DNA of 64,000 nt, taken from positions 1-64,000 of the forward strand of contig SVJB01000010.1 of NCBI GenBank assembly GCA_015069185.1. Direction: 5' to 3'. Position 1 is the first letter of the stretch, and each line of letters begins with the position of its first letter. Origin of the DNA: Oscillospiraceae bacterium. Its GTDB lineage: Bacteria > Bacillota > Clostridia > UBA1212 > UBA1255. This document shows, in pieces, positions 53,765 through 62,293 of this stretch. A model generated the notes under the pieces. It was given only the letters and a program-made list of their open reading frames with translations, was not told the origin of the DNA and searched no databases. Position numbers and translations under genes: made by a program.

Positions 53765-56700
53765 ATGAATAAGAAACAATTACTTGATACATTTTCAAAT
53801 CCCGGGAACGAATATCGTGGTAAGCCTTTCTGGTCATGGAATGGCGAGTTAGAGGAGCAAGAGCTCATTCGTCAAGCTAATATTATGAAAGAAATGGGCT
53901 TAGGTGGATATTTTATGCATTCGCGTACAGGTCTTATTACTGAGTATCTTGGCGAAGAATGGTTTGATCTTATAAATGCCGTATCAGATGAGAGTGAGAA
54001 AATCGGTATGGAGGCATGGCTGTATGATGAGGACAGATGGCCCAGTGGCAGTGCCGGCGGTAAGGTTACAGTGGACGAGCAGTACAGGATTAAGTCTATA
54101 GAGCTGTTTGAGATGAGTCTTGAATATTACAAGGAGCATCAGGCAGAGTTTGATAGAGTGCTGGAGATTTTCACAGGTAAACCTGATGGATATAAGCTGT
54201 ATGACTATAAGAAGACTTGTGCCGACGAGCTTGGCGCTATGGATAAGCTGGCTGAGGGCTATAAGGTGCTGCTCTTTAAGGTGTCAAACGAAGCCCCGAA
54301 TAATAACTATAACGGAAATACTTATATTGATACTATGAGCTATAAGGCTACTGAGAAGTTTATTGAGCTGACTCATGAGAAGTATAAGGAAAAGTGCGGT
54401 GATAGACTGGGTACTACGATCAAGGGTATATTTACAGACGAGCCCCATAGAGGCCATCTGCTGGATAATCTGACTGAGGCAAACGGTGTGAAGCAGTGCA
54501 AGACCGCGTATACCGATGATTTGTTTGAGGAGTTTGAGAAGAGATATGGCTATGATATCCGCCCTATCCTGCCGGAGATTTTCTATCATATTGATGGCAA
54601 TCGTTTTTCCAGAGCACGTCTTAATTATGTAGATCTGGCAGACAACCTTTTCTTGGAAAGATTTGCAAAGCCTCTTAATGATTGGTGTATTGCAAATAAT
54701 ATTGAGTTTACAGGACATGTGCTGCATGAAGATTCATTAACTAACCAGACATCACCTCATGGATCATTGATGCGTTTTTACGAATATCAGGGTGTGCCCG
54801 GTGTTGATGTGCTGACAGAGTTTAATACTTGTTATTGGATTGTTAAGCAAATTGCGTCTGCTGCGAGACAGCTTGGTAAGAAATGGATGCTGTCTGAGCT
54901 GTATGGATGTACCGGATGGCAGTTTGATTTTAAGGGACAGAAGGCTACCGGTGATTGGCAGGCGCTGTATGGAATCAATTTGAGATGTCAGCATTTGTCA
55001 TGGTACTGTATGGAGGGAGAGTCTAAGCGTGACTACCCTGGCAGTATTCTCCATCAGTCTACATATTGGCAGGATTACTCATATTTAGAAACATATTTTG
55101 CACGTTTTGGCTTGATGATGATGCAAGGTAAGCCAATTTGCGATGTGCTTGTGATGAATCCTATTGAGAGCTTGTGGCCTCAGATTCATATTGGTTGGGC
55201 TCAGTGGATTAGTCTGAGAGATGAGTTGATTGCTCCGATTGAGCAGAATTATACGAAGCTTTTCCATATTCTGGCAGATAACCATATTGATTTTGACTAC
55301 GGCGAGGAGCAGATGATTGCCGGTATGTATAGCATTGATAAGGTAGACGGTGCTGTTGTGTTGCGTATTGGTCAGGCTTGTTATAGGACTGTTGTGGTGG
55401 CAGGTATGCTTACTATGAGACCTACTACTGCAAAGATTCTTAAAGAGTTCATGGAGGCCGGAGGCAGTGTTGTGTTTGCAGGAGACCTACCGGCATATAT
55501 TGACGCCCAGGAATCTACTTTACCTGATGAGCTATCTAAGATGGCAGGCGCAGTTAATGTTGCTTTTGAGGAAGATGATATTGTTAATGCTGTCAGAAAG
55601 AATGTATCATGTGATGTTGTTATATCAAACAAAGCTGTATTATCCCAGGTACGTTATGATGCAGATAATAACAGTGTGTATGTTGCTATGATTAATACTG
55701 ACCGCAAAGACTCTGTCAGAGATATTGAGATGACAGTTAATATTTCTTCCCTGCCGGTTAATGGTATTGATGTGAATAATGTTGTGGTTGAGCAGTGGGA
55801 TCTGGCAACAGGTATCAGATATAAAGTGCCTTGCCTGATTACAGATGGCATCCTTAAAGTTTGCTTTGACATGTACTCTGCCGCGGATAAGTTCTATGTA
55901 ATTACTACAAAGGCTTCATCTGATGATTATGATACGCTTGCGTGTCGTAGCCAGAAGATTGAGTCTATTGGTACTGTATCATCGTTGGATGCAGGGCTTG
56001 AGCTTGACTATAAGCTTAGCGAGAATAATGTGTGTGTACTTGATATGTGCGAGTGTGACTTTGATGGTCAGCATTTTGTTGGCGAAGCGCTTAAGGTAGA
56101 TCGTCAGGTGCGTGCTCATATCGGTATTGAGTCTCGTGGCGGTGAGATGCTGCAGCCTTGGTTTACCAAGCTCAACTGTAAAGATGTATACGGTGATTTG
56201 GTACTTAACTATGAGTTTTATTGTGATGAAGTACCTGCAGGACCTGTATTTGTTGCAGCAGAACGTCCTGAGAATTTTGAGTATTCAATCAACGGCATTA
56301 AGCTTGAGAATAAAGATTCTAATGATTTCTGGATTGATATTGCCTTTAAGAAGTTGTATATTCCTGCAGGAGCGATTGTTAAGGGTCGTAACGTGGTTAC
56401 CGCTAAGGTATCATTTATGAGAGCTACGAATATTGAGTCGCTGTATCTTGTTGGTGATTTTGGTGTTCACGTAGAGGGTAATAAGAGAACTCTTACCGCT
56501 CTGCCGGCATTGGTTGGTCTTAAGAATCTTGTTAATTATGATCTGCCCTTCTATACAGGTAAGATTACTTATGTGATACCGGCTGATGTTATTAAGGCTG
56601 CAAATAAAGATGCCAAAGTGCTGAAGATTGATAGCTTCTGTGGTTCATTACTTAAAGTGAATGGTTCTGCTTCCGGTGAGGAAGAGGCAGTTGTTATCGG

Positions 56701-56923
56701 TTGGGATCCTTATGAGGCAAATATTGAGAAGTTCTTAGAGCGCGGTGAGGATATTGAGCTGACACTTGTTTGCTCCAGACGTAATACTTACGGACCTTTG
56801 CATCTGACTCCCCCGATTCATAGTGCTTACGGTCCCGGACATTGGGTTACAGGTGGCGCACATTGGTCTGATGATTATATTCTTATCGACAGTGGTGTGT
56901 TTGGACTCTCTGTTGAGGGATGA
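53765..56923 (+). CDS. Large GH106-like glycosidase (alpha-L-rhamnosidase family relative)
   Basis: Start at the ATG at 53765 with GGAG nine bases upstream (1052 residues); an ATG six codons earlier overlaps that site. The N-terminal catalytic region shows FWSWNGELEEQELIRQANIM, GGYFMHSRTGL and EAWLYDEDRWPSG, as in GH106 and related large glycosidases. The rest is beta-rich, ending near HLTPPIHSAYGPGHWV. No signal peptide, so probably cytoplasmic and acting on imported oligosaccharides. Substrate is likely a rhamnose- or galactose-type side chain, not proven. It is inserted between murA and the dcw cluster and is functionally unrelated to them. A strong terminator follows. Confidence 0.7.
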   Translation: MNKKQLLDTFSNPGNEYRGKPFWSWNGELEEQELIRQANIMKEMGLGGYFMHSRTGLITEYLGEEWFDLINAVSDESEKIGMEAWLYDEDRWPSGSAGGKVTVDEQYRIKSIELFEMSLEYYKEHQAEFDRVLEIFTGKPDGYKLYDYKKTCADELGAMDKLAEGYKVLLFKVSNEAPNNNYNGNTYIDTMSYKATEKFIELTHEKYKEKCGDRLGTTIKGIFTDEPHRGHLLDNLTEANGVKQCKTAYTDDLFEEFEKRYGYDIRPILPEIFYHIDGNRFSRARLNYVDLADNLFLERFAKPLNDWCIANNIEFTGHVLHEDSLTNQTSPHGSLMRFYEYQGVPGVDVLTEFNTCYWIVKQIASAARQLGKKWMLSELYGCTGWQFDFKGQKATGDWQALYGINLRCQHLSWYCMEGESKRDYPGSILHQSTYWQDYSYLETYFARFGLMMMQGKPICDVLVMNPIESLWPQIHIGWAQWISLRDELIAPIEQNYTKLFHILADNHIDFDYGEEQMIAGMYSIDKVDGAVVLRIGQACYRTVVVAGMLTMRPTTAKILKEFMEAGGSVVFAGDLPAYIDAQESTLPDELSKMAGAVNVAFEEDDIVNAVRKNVSCDVVISNKAVLSQVRYDADNNSVYVAMINTDRKDSVRDIEMTVNISSLPVNGIDVNNVVVEQWDLATGIRYKVPCLITDGILKVCFDMYSAADKFYVITTKASSDDYDTLACRSQKIESIGTVSSLDAGLELDYKLSENNVCVLDMCECDFDGQHFVGEALKVDRQVRAHIGIESRGGEMLQPWFTKLNCKDVYGDLVLNYEFYCDEVPAGPVFVAAERPENFEYSINGIKLENKDSNDFWIDIAFKKLYIPAGAIVKGRNVVTAKVSFMRATNIESLYLVGDFGVHVEGNKRTLTALPALVGLKNLVNYDLPFYTGKITYVIPADVIKAANKDAKVLKIDSFCGSLLKVNGSASGEEEAVVIGWDPYEANIEKFLERGEDIELTLVCSRRNTYGPLHLTPPIHSAYGPGHWVTGGAHWSDDYILIDSGVFGLSVEG

Positions 56924-56952
56924 TGGACAGTTGAGATTGAGATTGTTGAAAA

Positions 56953-56980
56953 GGCGCGCAGCTTTGGTTGCGCGCCTCTT
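56953..56980 (+). terminator. Terminator after the GH106-like gene
   Basis: GGCGCGCA/TGCGCGCC, an 8-bp GC-rich stem with an 8-base loop, then TCTTTT. Confidence 0.85.
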
Positions 56981-56996
56981 TTGTTGCGGTTAGATT

Positions 56997-57031
56997 TTTT
57001 TGTGAATGGATGCGAGGGCTTTTCACAAAAA
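56997..57031. repeat. Inverted repeat between the convergent glycosidase and ftsW genes
   Basis: TTTTTGTGAA/TTCACAAAAA, a 10-bp perfect inverted repeat with a 15-base loop. It lies 18 bases past the ftsW stop and may act as its terminator, although an A run rather than a T run follows on the minus strand. Confidence 0.45.
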
Positions 57032-57048
57032 TTTGATAACAAAAAAAA

Positions 57049-58332
57049 TTAAAATTTATTGTAGTGAGACTGTTTGGAAATATTTAGCAGTACACCCATG
57101 GCTGCCAGCATGATGACCAGTGATGTGCCGCCGTAACTGAAAAGCGGCAGAGAGATGCCGGTTACAGGCATGGAGGCTGAAACAACCGCCAGATTCATCA
57201 GGACTTGTATAGCGATGAGGGATGTAATGCCAAAGGCCGCCAATGAACCAAAGCGGTCAGGAGCGTTGGCAGCAATTTTGTAGCCTCTGAATATGAAAAG
57301 CGCAAACAGGAGGATAACAACACTGACACCAACAAAACCCAACTCCTCTGCAAGGATTGAGAAAATAAAATCATTGTAGGGCTCAGGCAAATATAGATAC
57401 TTTTGTATACCCTGACCAAAGCCACGGCCAAAGAGCCCTCCGGAACCAATAGCGTACAGGGACTGTTTGATCTGATAGTCGTCAGCACCGGAGCCAGCAC
57501 CCTCCTCTTTGTTAAAGAAAACAGCTAAGCGCTCTGCAATATATTCAAAAGAAAGCTTATCAGACTTAATCAGATCTGGAAAAAAATGGGATATCAACAG
57601 AAAGCCGCCGATAAGCATGGCACCAAGCAATATAATAGCAATATATGTTGGCATCTTTACTTTACCCGCAAACATCATAACAATGAGAACAAAGCCACAA
57701 ATCACAAGGCAACTCATGTGAGGTTGCAGCATTATAAGCACAAAAGCCGCCCCTATAGGTATCAGATATATAACTATTCCCATCAGGCGCTGTGCTTTGT
57801 ATGCAAGACCCGGGCGAGAAAAAACGTAAGCCAGGAAGAATATAAGAGCTATTTTAAATATTTCTGACGGCTGGAATTCTATACCAAGATTGATCCAACG
57901 CCTGGCGTTGTTGCGGACTAAACCAAACAGCAAAACCATAACCAGCAGAAGCATGCTGGCTGCAAAGAACGGTATAGTAAAGCGCGCCCAGAATTTGTAA
58001 TTAACTTTGGCAAAGATAAACATGACAACCAGACCAAGAGATACGTATCCAAGTTGTTTTGTTAATATTGTATAAGCTGTAGAGGTCTCGGTCAGGCGGT
58101 AAGCGGAGGCAGTAGATGCACTAAAGACCATCATTGTGCCTATGCCCAGGAGCAAAATGATAGAAAGAAGTAGCCAGAAGTCCATTTGTTCATAACGAAG
58201 ACTTTCTCTGAATTTACTGGCGAGTCGCATAGATTTCTTCGTTTCTCTTTCTTTAAAAGCCTCTGCGTTATTGATACTGTTAGTGCTATTGGCAACAGAA
58301 GACTTTTCACCGGTAATATGATCCTGCTTCAT
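57049..58332 (-). CDS. ftsW: FtsW/SpoVE-type SEDS peptidoglycan polymerase
   Basis: ATG 58332 with GGAGG seven bases upstream (427 residues). A polytopic SEDS-family protein with about ten membrane helices after a 50-residue charged N-terminus. Seen: GIGTMMVFSAST, NLGIEFQPSEIFKIALIFFL, the long extracellular loop with SLYAIGSGGLFGRGFGQG and the late SASMPVTGISLPLFSYGGTS, all diagnostic of FtsW/RodA/SpoVE. It polymerises lipid II with a cognate class B PBP, here probably the one at 62293. Last gene of this dcw segment. FtsW and SpoVE cannot be told apart from sequence alone. Confidence 0.9.
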   Translation of the reverse strand: MKQDHITGEKSSVANSTNSINNAEAFKERETKKSMRLASKFRESLRYEQMDFWLLLSIILLLGIGTMMVFSASTASAYRLTETSTAYTILTKQLGYVSLGLVVMFIFAKVNYKFWARFTIPFFAASMLLLVMVLLFGLVRNNARRWINLGIEFQPSEIFKIALIFFLAYVFSRPGLAYKAQRLMGIVIYLIPIGAAFVLIMLQPHMSCLVICGFVLIVMMFAGKVKMPTYIAIILLGAMLIGGFLLISHFFPDLIKSDKLSFEYIAERLAVFFNKEEGAGSGADDYQIKQSLYAIGSGGLFGRGFGQGIQKYLYLPEPYNDFIFSILAEELGFVGVSVVILLFALFIFRGYKIAANAPDRFGSLAAFGITSLIAIQVLMNLAVVSASMPVTGISLPLFSYGGTSLVIMLAAMGVLLNISKQSHYNKF

Positions 58333-58368
58333 CACTCAACCTCCCTTCGTTAGCTTAAATATATGTGT

Positions 58369-59340
58369 TCACACTGCAAAATATGCTATAGCGCAGCACA
58401 CCAGTGTAAATATCCAGAAAATGGTAACAACTTTCTTCTCACTCCAACCCATCAGCTCAAAGTGATGATGTATCGGCGCCATTTTGAAAAGGCGTTTTCC
58501 ATGAGTGAGTTTATAATATGTAACTTGTAACATTACGGACATTGCTTCGATAACAAATAGCAGGCCTACAAGAAGTAGCATGAAGGGACGCTGCAACATT
58601 ATGACACATACACCAATAGCACCGCCCAGGGCAAGCGATCCTGTGTCGCCCATGAAAACTTTGGCAGGTTTGTAGTTAAATATCAGGAATCCCAGCAACC
58701 CACCGGCTACTATTATTGAGAAATACACGATGGAGGGATTGTCAAGTTTTAACATAGACACCAGCATGAAGAATATGAATACAATAAAAGAACTGCCGGC
58801 GCACAGTCCGTCAAGGCCGTCCGTCAGGTTTACTGCATTGGTTGCGGACAATAATACGAGAATCGATAGAGGGATAAAGCCCCAACCGATATCAAAGCTT
58901 ATAGTGGTGGCAAATAAATCTATGCACACAACCGTATTGAAGTCACGTATAAAATACATGTAACATGAAAAGCCAGCTGCTATGATGAAGAGCAAGGCCA
59001 TCTTCTGCTTGGCATTGAGACCGTCTTTGCTCTTGCGTTTTATTTTAAGTATATCATCCAGGAAGCCTACAACACCAAATCCAAACATTGTTATCATCAT
59101 TATGAGTATGTCTGTGTAGCCATAGCGCAGCGCCATAAATATAGCTGCCGGCAGCATCGCTGTCATAAATATCAATCCACCGATAGTGGGTGTCCCCTGC
59201 TTACTTAAATGTGTTTTAGGACCATTGTCGCGAACAGTTTGTCCGAATTTAAGACGTTTGAGTAGCGGTATGTATATTGGTCCAAACAAAACCGCAATTG
59301 CAAAGGATATAATAAAACATATTGTGATCTTTACTGCCAT
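58369..59340 (-). CDS. mraY: Phospho-N-acetylmuramoyl-pentapeptide transferase (MraY)
   Basis: 323 residues, ten predicted membrane helices. MraY transfers phospho-MurNAc-pentapeptide to undecaprenyl phosphate, forming lipid I. Seen: the early GQTVRDNGPKTHLSKQGTPT with GGLIF, the Asp-rich GFLDDILKIKRK, NAVNLTDGLDGLC, and the late MAPIHHHFELMGWSEKKVV containing the HHH active-site loop. Starts one base after the murF stop. The next gene in the usual order would be murD, but ftsW follows after 36 bases. Confidence 0.95.
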   Translation of the reverse strand: MAVKITICFIISFAIAVLFGPIYIPLLKRLKFGQTVRDNGPKTHLSKQGTPTIGGLIFMTAMLPAAIFMALRYGYTDILIMMITMFGFGVVGFLDDILKIKRKSKDGLNAKQKMALLFIIAAGFSCYMYFIRDFNTVVCIDLFATTISFDIGWGFIPLSILVLLSATNAVNLTDGLDGLCAGSSFIVFIFFMLVSMLKLDNPSIVYFSIIVAGGLLGFLIFNYKPAKVFMGDTGSLALGGAIGVCVIMLQRPFMLLLVGLLFVIEAMSVMLQVTYYKLTHGKRLFKMAPIHHHFELMGWSEKKVVTIFWIFTLVCCAIAYFAV

Positions 59341-59341
59341 C

Positions 59342-60799
59342 TTACTTCCCTCTTATATTATTTACGTATGTTACAGCTGCCTTAGCCACTTCATTCATCT
59401 GCATAGCATTGGACCCTTTGATAAGAAACGCCATAGAATTGCCTTTTTCTACCATAAAAATATCAATTAATGAGAATACAAGTCCTTTTGCGTCGTGTAG
59501 CTCGTCTGTGTGATAAGATGTATTCTTATATTTTTTTGTGTATAATTCTGCCAAATCTCCATACGCAATCATATAGTCTGAGCAGAATGAAGCGGTCTGT
59601 CCAACCTGCTCATGTGCTTTGCGTGAGAAAGAGCCCAGCTCGAGCATGTCTGCCAGAACAGCAACTTTGATGTCTGCATCCATATTGCGAAGTACAGTAA
59701 GAGCAGCGTTCATAGACTCCGGGCTGGCATTATATGTATCATCGATTATAGTAACATTTCCAAGCCGATGTATTTTCTGTCTCAGTGAATCCTCGTTATT
59801 GTATTCTGCTATAGCTGCGATTGCCTTAGCTGCATCTATCTCCGACATCCGAGCGCAAGCTATAGCTACAGTGGCATTGGCAACATTGTGGACGCCGGGT
59901 ATACTGATTTGTACTGTTGTCGTTTGGTTAGTCAAGCCATCAAGTAAGAACTCCTGACCATCCTGATGATCAGTTACATTGTAGTATCTGAAGTTACAGT
60001 CCTGTCGCATGCCAAAGTATTTGATAGTTATATCTGTTGCGCCATATTCTGACAGAATTTGGTTTACTAATGTTGTGTCAGACAACATATCGTCATCGCC
60101 GTTAAGTAATAGAATCGACTCTGGGGTATTTTCCATACCCTTTACGATTTCCAGCTTTGCTCGCAGTATGTTTTCCCTGGAACCAAGTAATTCCATGTGT
60201 GAAGTGCCAATATTTGTCACAACTCCTATATTAGGTCTGAATATCTTTGTCAAGTACTCTACCTGCCCCAGACCTCTCATGCCCATCTCACAAACTGCAT
60301 ATTCGGTATCCTCCGGCATGTCAAATATTGTCAAAGGAAAGCCAATCTCACTATTCTGATTTCCTTGTGTCTTGTGCACTTTACCACCTGCAGCAAGGCT
60401 ACAAGCAATCATTTCTTTTGTAGTGGTCTTACCCACGCTACCGGTTACTGCGATTTTCTTTCTAGGGAGTCCTCTGGTGGTTTCTTGCTCACGCAGTAAG
60501 CCACCGGCCAACTTACCCATAGCAAGTAAAGTATTATCCGTATACACTATATGCGCTATATTTTCGTACTGTGTCAAATCTTCTCTGTGATCTATCTGTG
60601 CCAGTATAAGTGTAGCACCATTCTCTATTGCTTTACCAACATATGAATGTCCATCCACTTTTTCACCTGGGAGAGCCACAAACATACTACCTGCAGTTGC
60701 TTTGCGTGAGTCCACACATACACCTTGTGCAACAATATCTGCTCCGGCATACTCTATATTATTTATATACTTGTACATTTTCTTAAGGGTTATTTGCAT
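59342..60799 (-). CDS. murF: UDP-MurNAc-tripeptide D-alanyl-D-alanine ligase (MurF)
   Basis: 485 residues. MurF adds the D-Ala-D-Ala dipeptide with ATP. Seen: the P-loop GSVGKTTTKEMIAC, HKTQGNQNSEIGFPLT, VCEMGMRGLGQVEYLT, the central Mur-ligase VTNIGTSHMELLGS and the C-terminal DDTYNASPESMNAAL with LADMLELG. Its ATG directly follows the murE stop (TAAATG), showing tight coupling. Confidence 0.95.
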   Translation of the reverse strand: MQITLKKMYKYINNIEYAGADIVAQGVCVDSRKATAGSMFVALPGEKVDGHSYVGKAIENGATLILAQIDHREDLTQYENIAHIVYTDNTLLAMGKLAGGLLREQETTRGLPRKKIAVTGSVGKTTTKEMIACSLAAGGKVHKTQGNQNSEIGFPLTIFDMPEDTEYAVCEMGMRGLGQVEYLTKIFRPNIGVVTNIGTSHMELLGSRENILRAKLEIVKGMENTPESILLLNGDDDMLSDTTLVNQILSEYGATDITIKYFGMRQDCNFRYYNVTDHQDGQEFLLDGLTNQTTTVQISIPGVHNVANATVAIACARMSEIDAAKAIAAIAEYNNEDSLRQKIHRLGNVTIIDDTYNASPESMNAALTVLRNMDADIKVAVLADMLELGSFSRKAHEQVGQTASFCSDYMIAYGDLAELYTKKYKNTSYHTDELHDAKGLVFSLIDIFMVEKGNSMAFLIKGSNAMQMNEVAKAAVTYVNNIRGK

Positions 60800-62293
60800 T
60801 TACTTCACCTTTCCAAGTGCCTGAGCTACTACTTCACGTTCATCAAAATGAACAGTGTGATCTTTAAATATCTGCTCGGTTTCGTGGCCTTTACCTGCCA
60901 AAATTATAACATCGCCAGGCTGGGCATTGTCGATAGCATACTCAATTGCCTTGCGTCTGTCAACAATACAAATATATTTTCCGTCAGTTTGTTTGATTCC
61001 TTCTTCTATATCTCTGACAATTGATTCAGGATCCTCGCTTCTGGGGTTATCCGATGTGATAATCGTAAAATCTGCGTGTTCACCGGCAGTCTTGCCCATC
61101 AGAGCCCGTGGCCTGTTTCTGTCACCACCACATCCAAATACGATTACAGTCCTGCGCGCGTACTCCTTGACTGTGTCAATTATATTTGCGATGCTGTCAG
61201 GATTGTGGGCATAGTCAATGAGTACTGAAAAGTCACGTCCTGTAGGAACATTCTCAGCTTTGCCCGGCACAAATACGTTACTAAGGCCATCTTTTATATA
61301 TTGCAGATCAATGCCTGCAATGTATGCAACAATAAAGGCACACATTGAATTATATACGGTGAAAAGCCCCGGAATAGGTACCTGTATATGGCTGATTATA
61401 GTTTGTTTGTTGTTTATTATGTCATATGAAACGTTATCAGGGTGTTTCTGTATGTTTATTGCTGTAAAGTCTGCTTTCTTGTCTGCATTTGTACTGAATG
61501 TATATATTTCAGGATGTAATTGACTTTTTCTGGCAGAATCAAGCATTATCTCTGCATAGTCGTTGTCTATGTTAATTATTGCGTTGTGGCACATTGTAAA
61601 CAACTTTGCTTTGGCTGCTGCATATTCTTCCATATTAGCGTGCTCATTGTCTCCTATGTGATCACGACTTAAGTTTGTAAATATTGCTGTATTGAATCTA
61701 AGGCCACCTACTCTGGACAAATGCAATCCTTGTGAGGATACCTCCATTATGCATGCCTTTGAGCCGGCTTCTAACATCTGGACAAGCATGGGCTGTATTT
61801 CGTTTGCTTCCGGTGTAGTACGAACAGCAGGGATCTGTTTAGTTCCTATGATGTTGTACATAGTACCAATGAGACCTGTATTTATATGAGCGCTGGTGAA
61901 AATTGAACGCACAAGATAAGATGTGGTGGTCTTACCTTTAGTACCGGTTATGCCAATTAGTGACAGTTTTGAAGACGGGTCATCATATAGCTTTGCACAC
62001 AGAGGGCCAAGAGCAGCACGGGTGTCCGGTAGACTAATGTATAGTACTTCCTGATGTTGTGTGCTATTTGCAGTGTCAGAGGGCTTTGCACCGTCATCTT
62101 GCATGAGAATAACTCTGGTGCCTCTGGATATAGCATCCGGAATATATTTGTGGCCATCTGTTACATAGCCTTTTATGCAAACAAAGATTGACTTACTGTC
62201 ACACAGGCGGCTGTTTGTTTGTATGCTTTCGATATCGAGCTGTGCAAAATGCTCCATATTGCTATTTAAATTTATTAAATCTTTTAGTTTCAT
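60800..62293 (-). CDS. murE: UDP-MurNAc-L-Ala-D-Glu:mDAP ligase (MurE)
   Basis: 497 residues. MurE adds the third amino acid of the stem peptide. Seen: the P-loop GTKGKTTTSYLVR, VRTTPEANEIQPML, MEVSSQGLHLSRV, FTNLSRDHIGDNEH and TSDNPRSEDPESI. The DNPR motif marks enzymes that add meso-diaminopimelate rather than lysine, so this cell has mDAP-type peptidoglycan. The end has LAGKGHE, as usual. Start overlaps the PBP stop by one base (TAATG). Confidence 0.95.
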   Translation of the reverse strand: MKLKDLINLNSNMEHFAQLDIESIQTNSRLCDSKSIFVCIKGYVTDGHKYIPDAISRGTRVILMQDDGAKPSDTANSTQHQEVLYISLPDTRAALGPLCAKLYDDPSSKLSLIGITGTKGKTTTSYLVRSIFTSAHINTGLIGTMYNIIGTKQIPAVRTTPEANEIQPMLVQMLEAGSKACIMEVSSQGLHLSRVGGLRFNTAIFTNLSRDHIGDNEHANMEEYAAAKAKLFTMCHNAIINIDNDYAEIMLDSARKSQLHPEIYTFSTNADKKADFTAINIQKHPDNVSYDIINNKQTIISHIQVPIPGLFTVYNSMCAFIVAYIAGIDLQYIKDGLSNVFVPGKAENVPTGRDFSVLIDYAHNPDSIANIIDTVKEYARRTVIVFGCGGDRNRPRALMGKTAGEHADFTIITSDNPRSEDPESIVRDIEEGIKQTDGKYICIVDRRKAIEYAIDNAQPGDVIILAGKGHETEQIFKDHTVHFDEREVVAQALGKVK

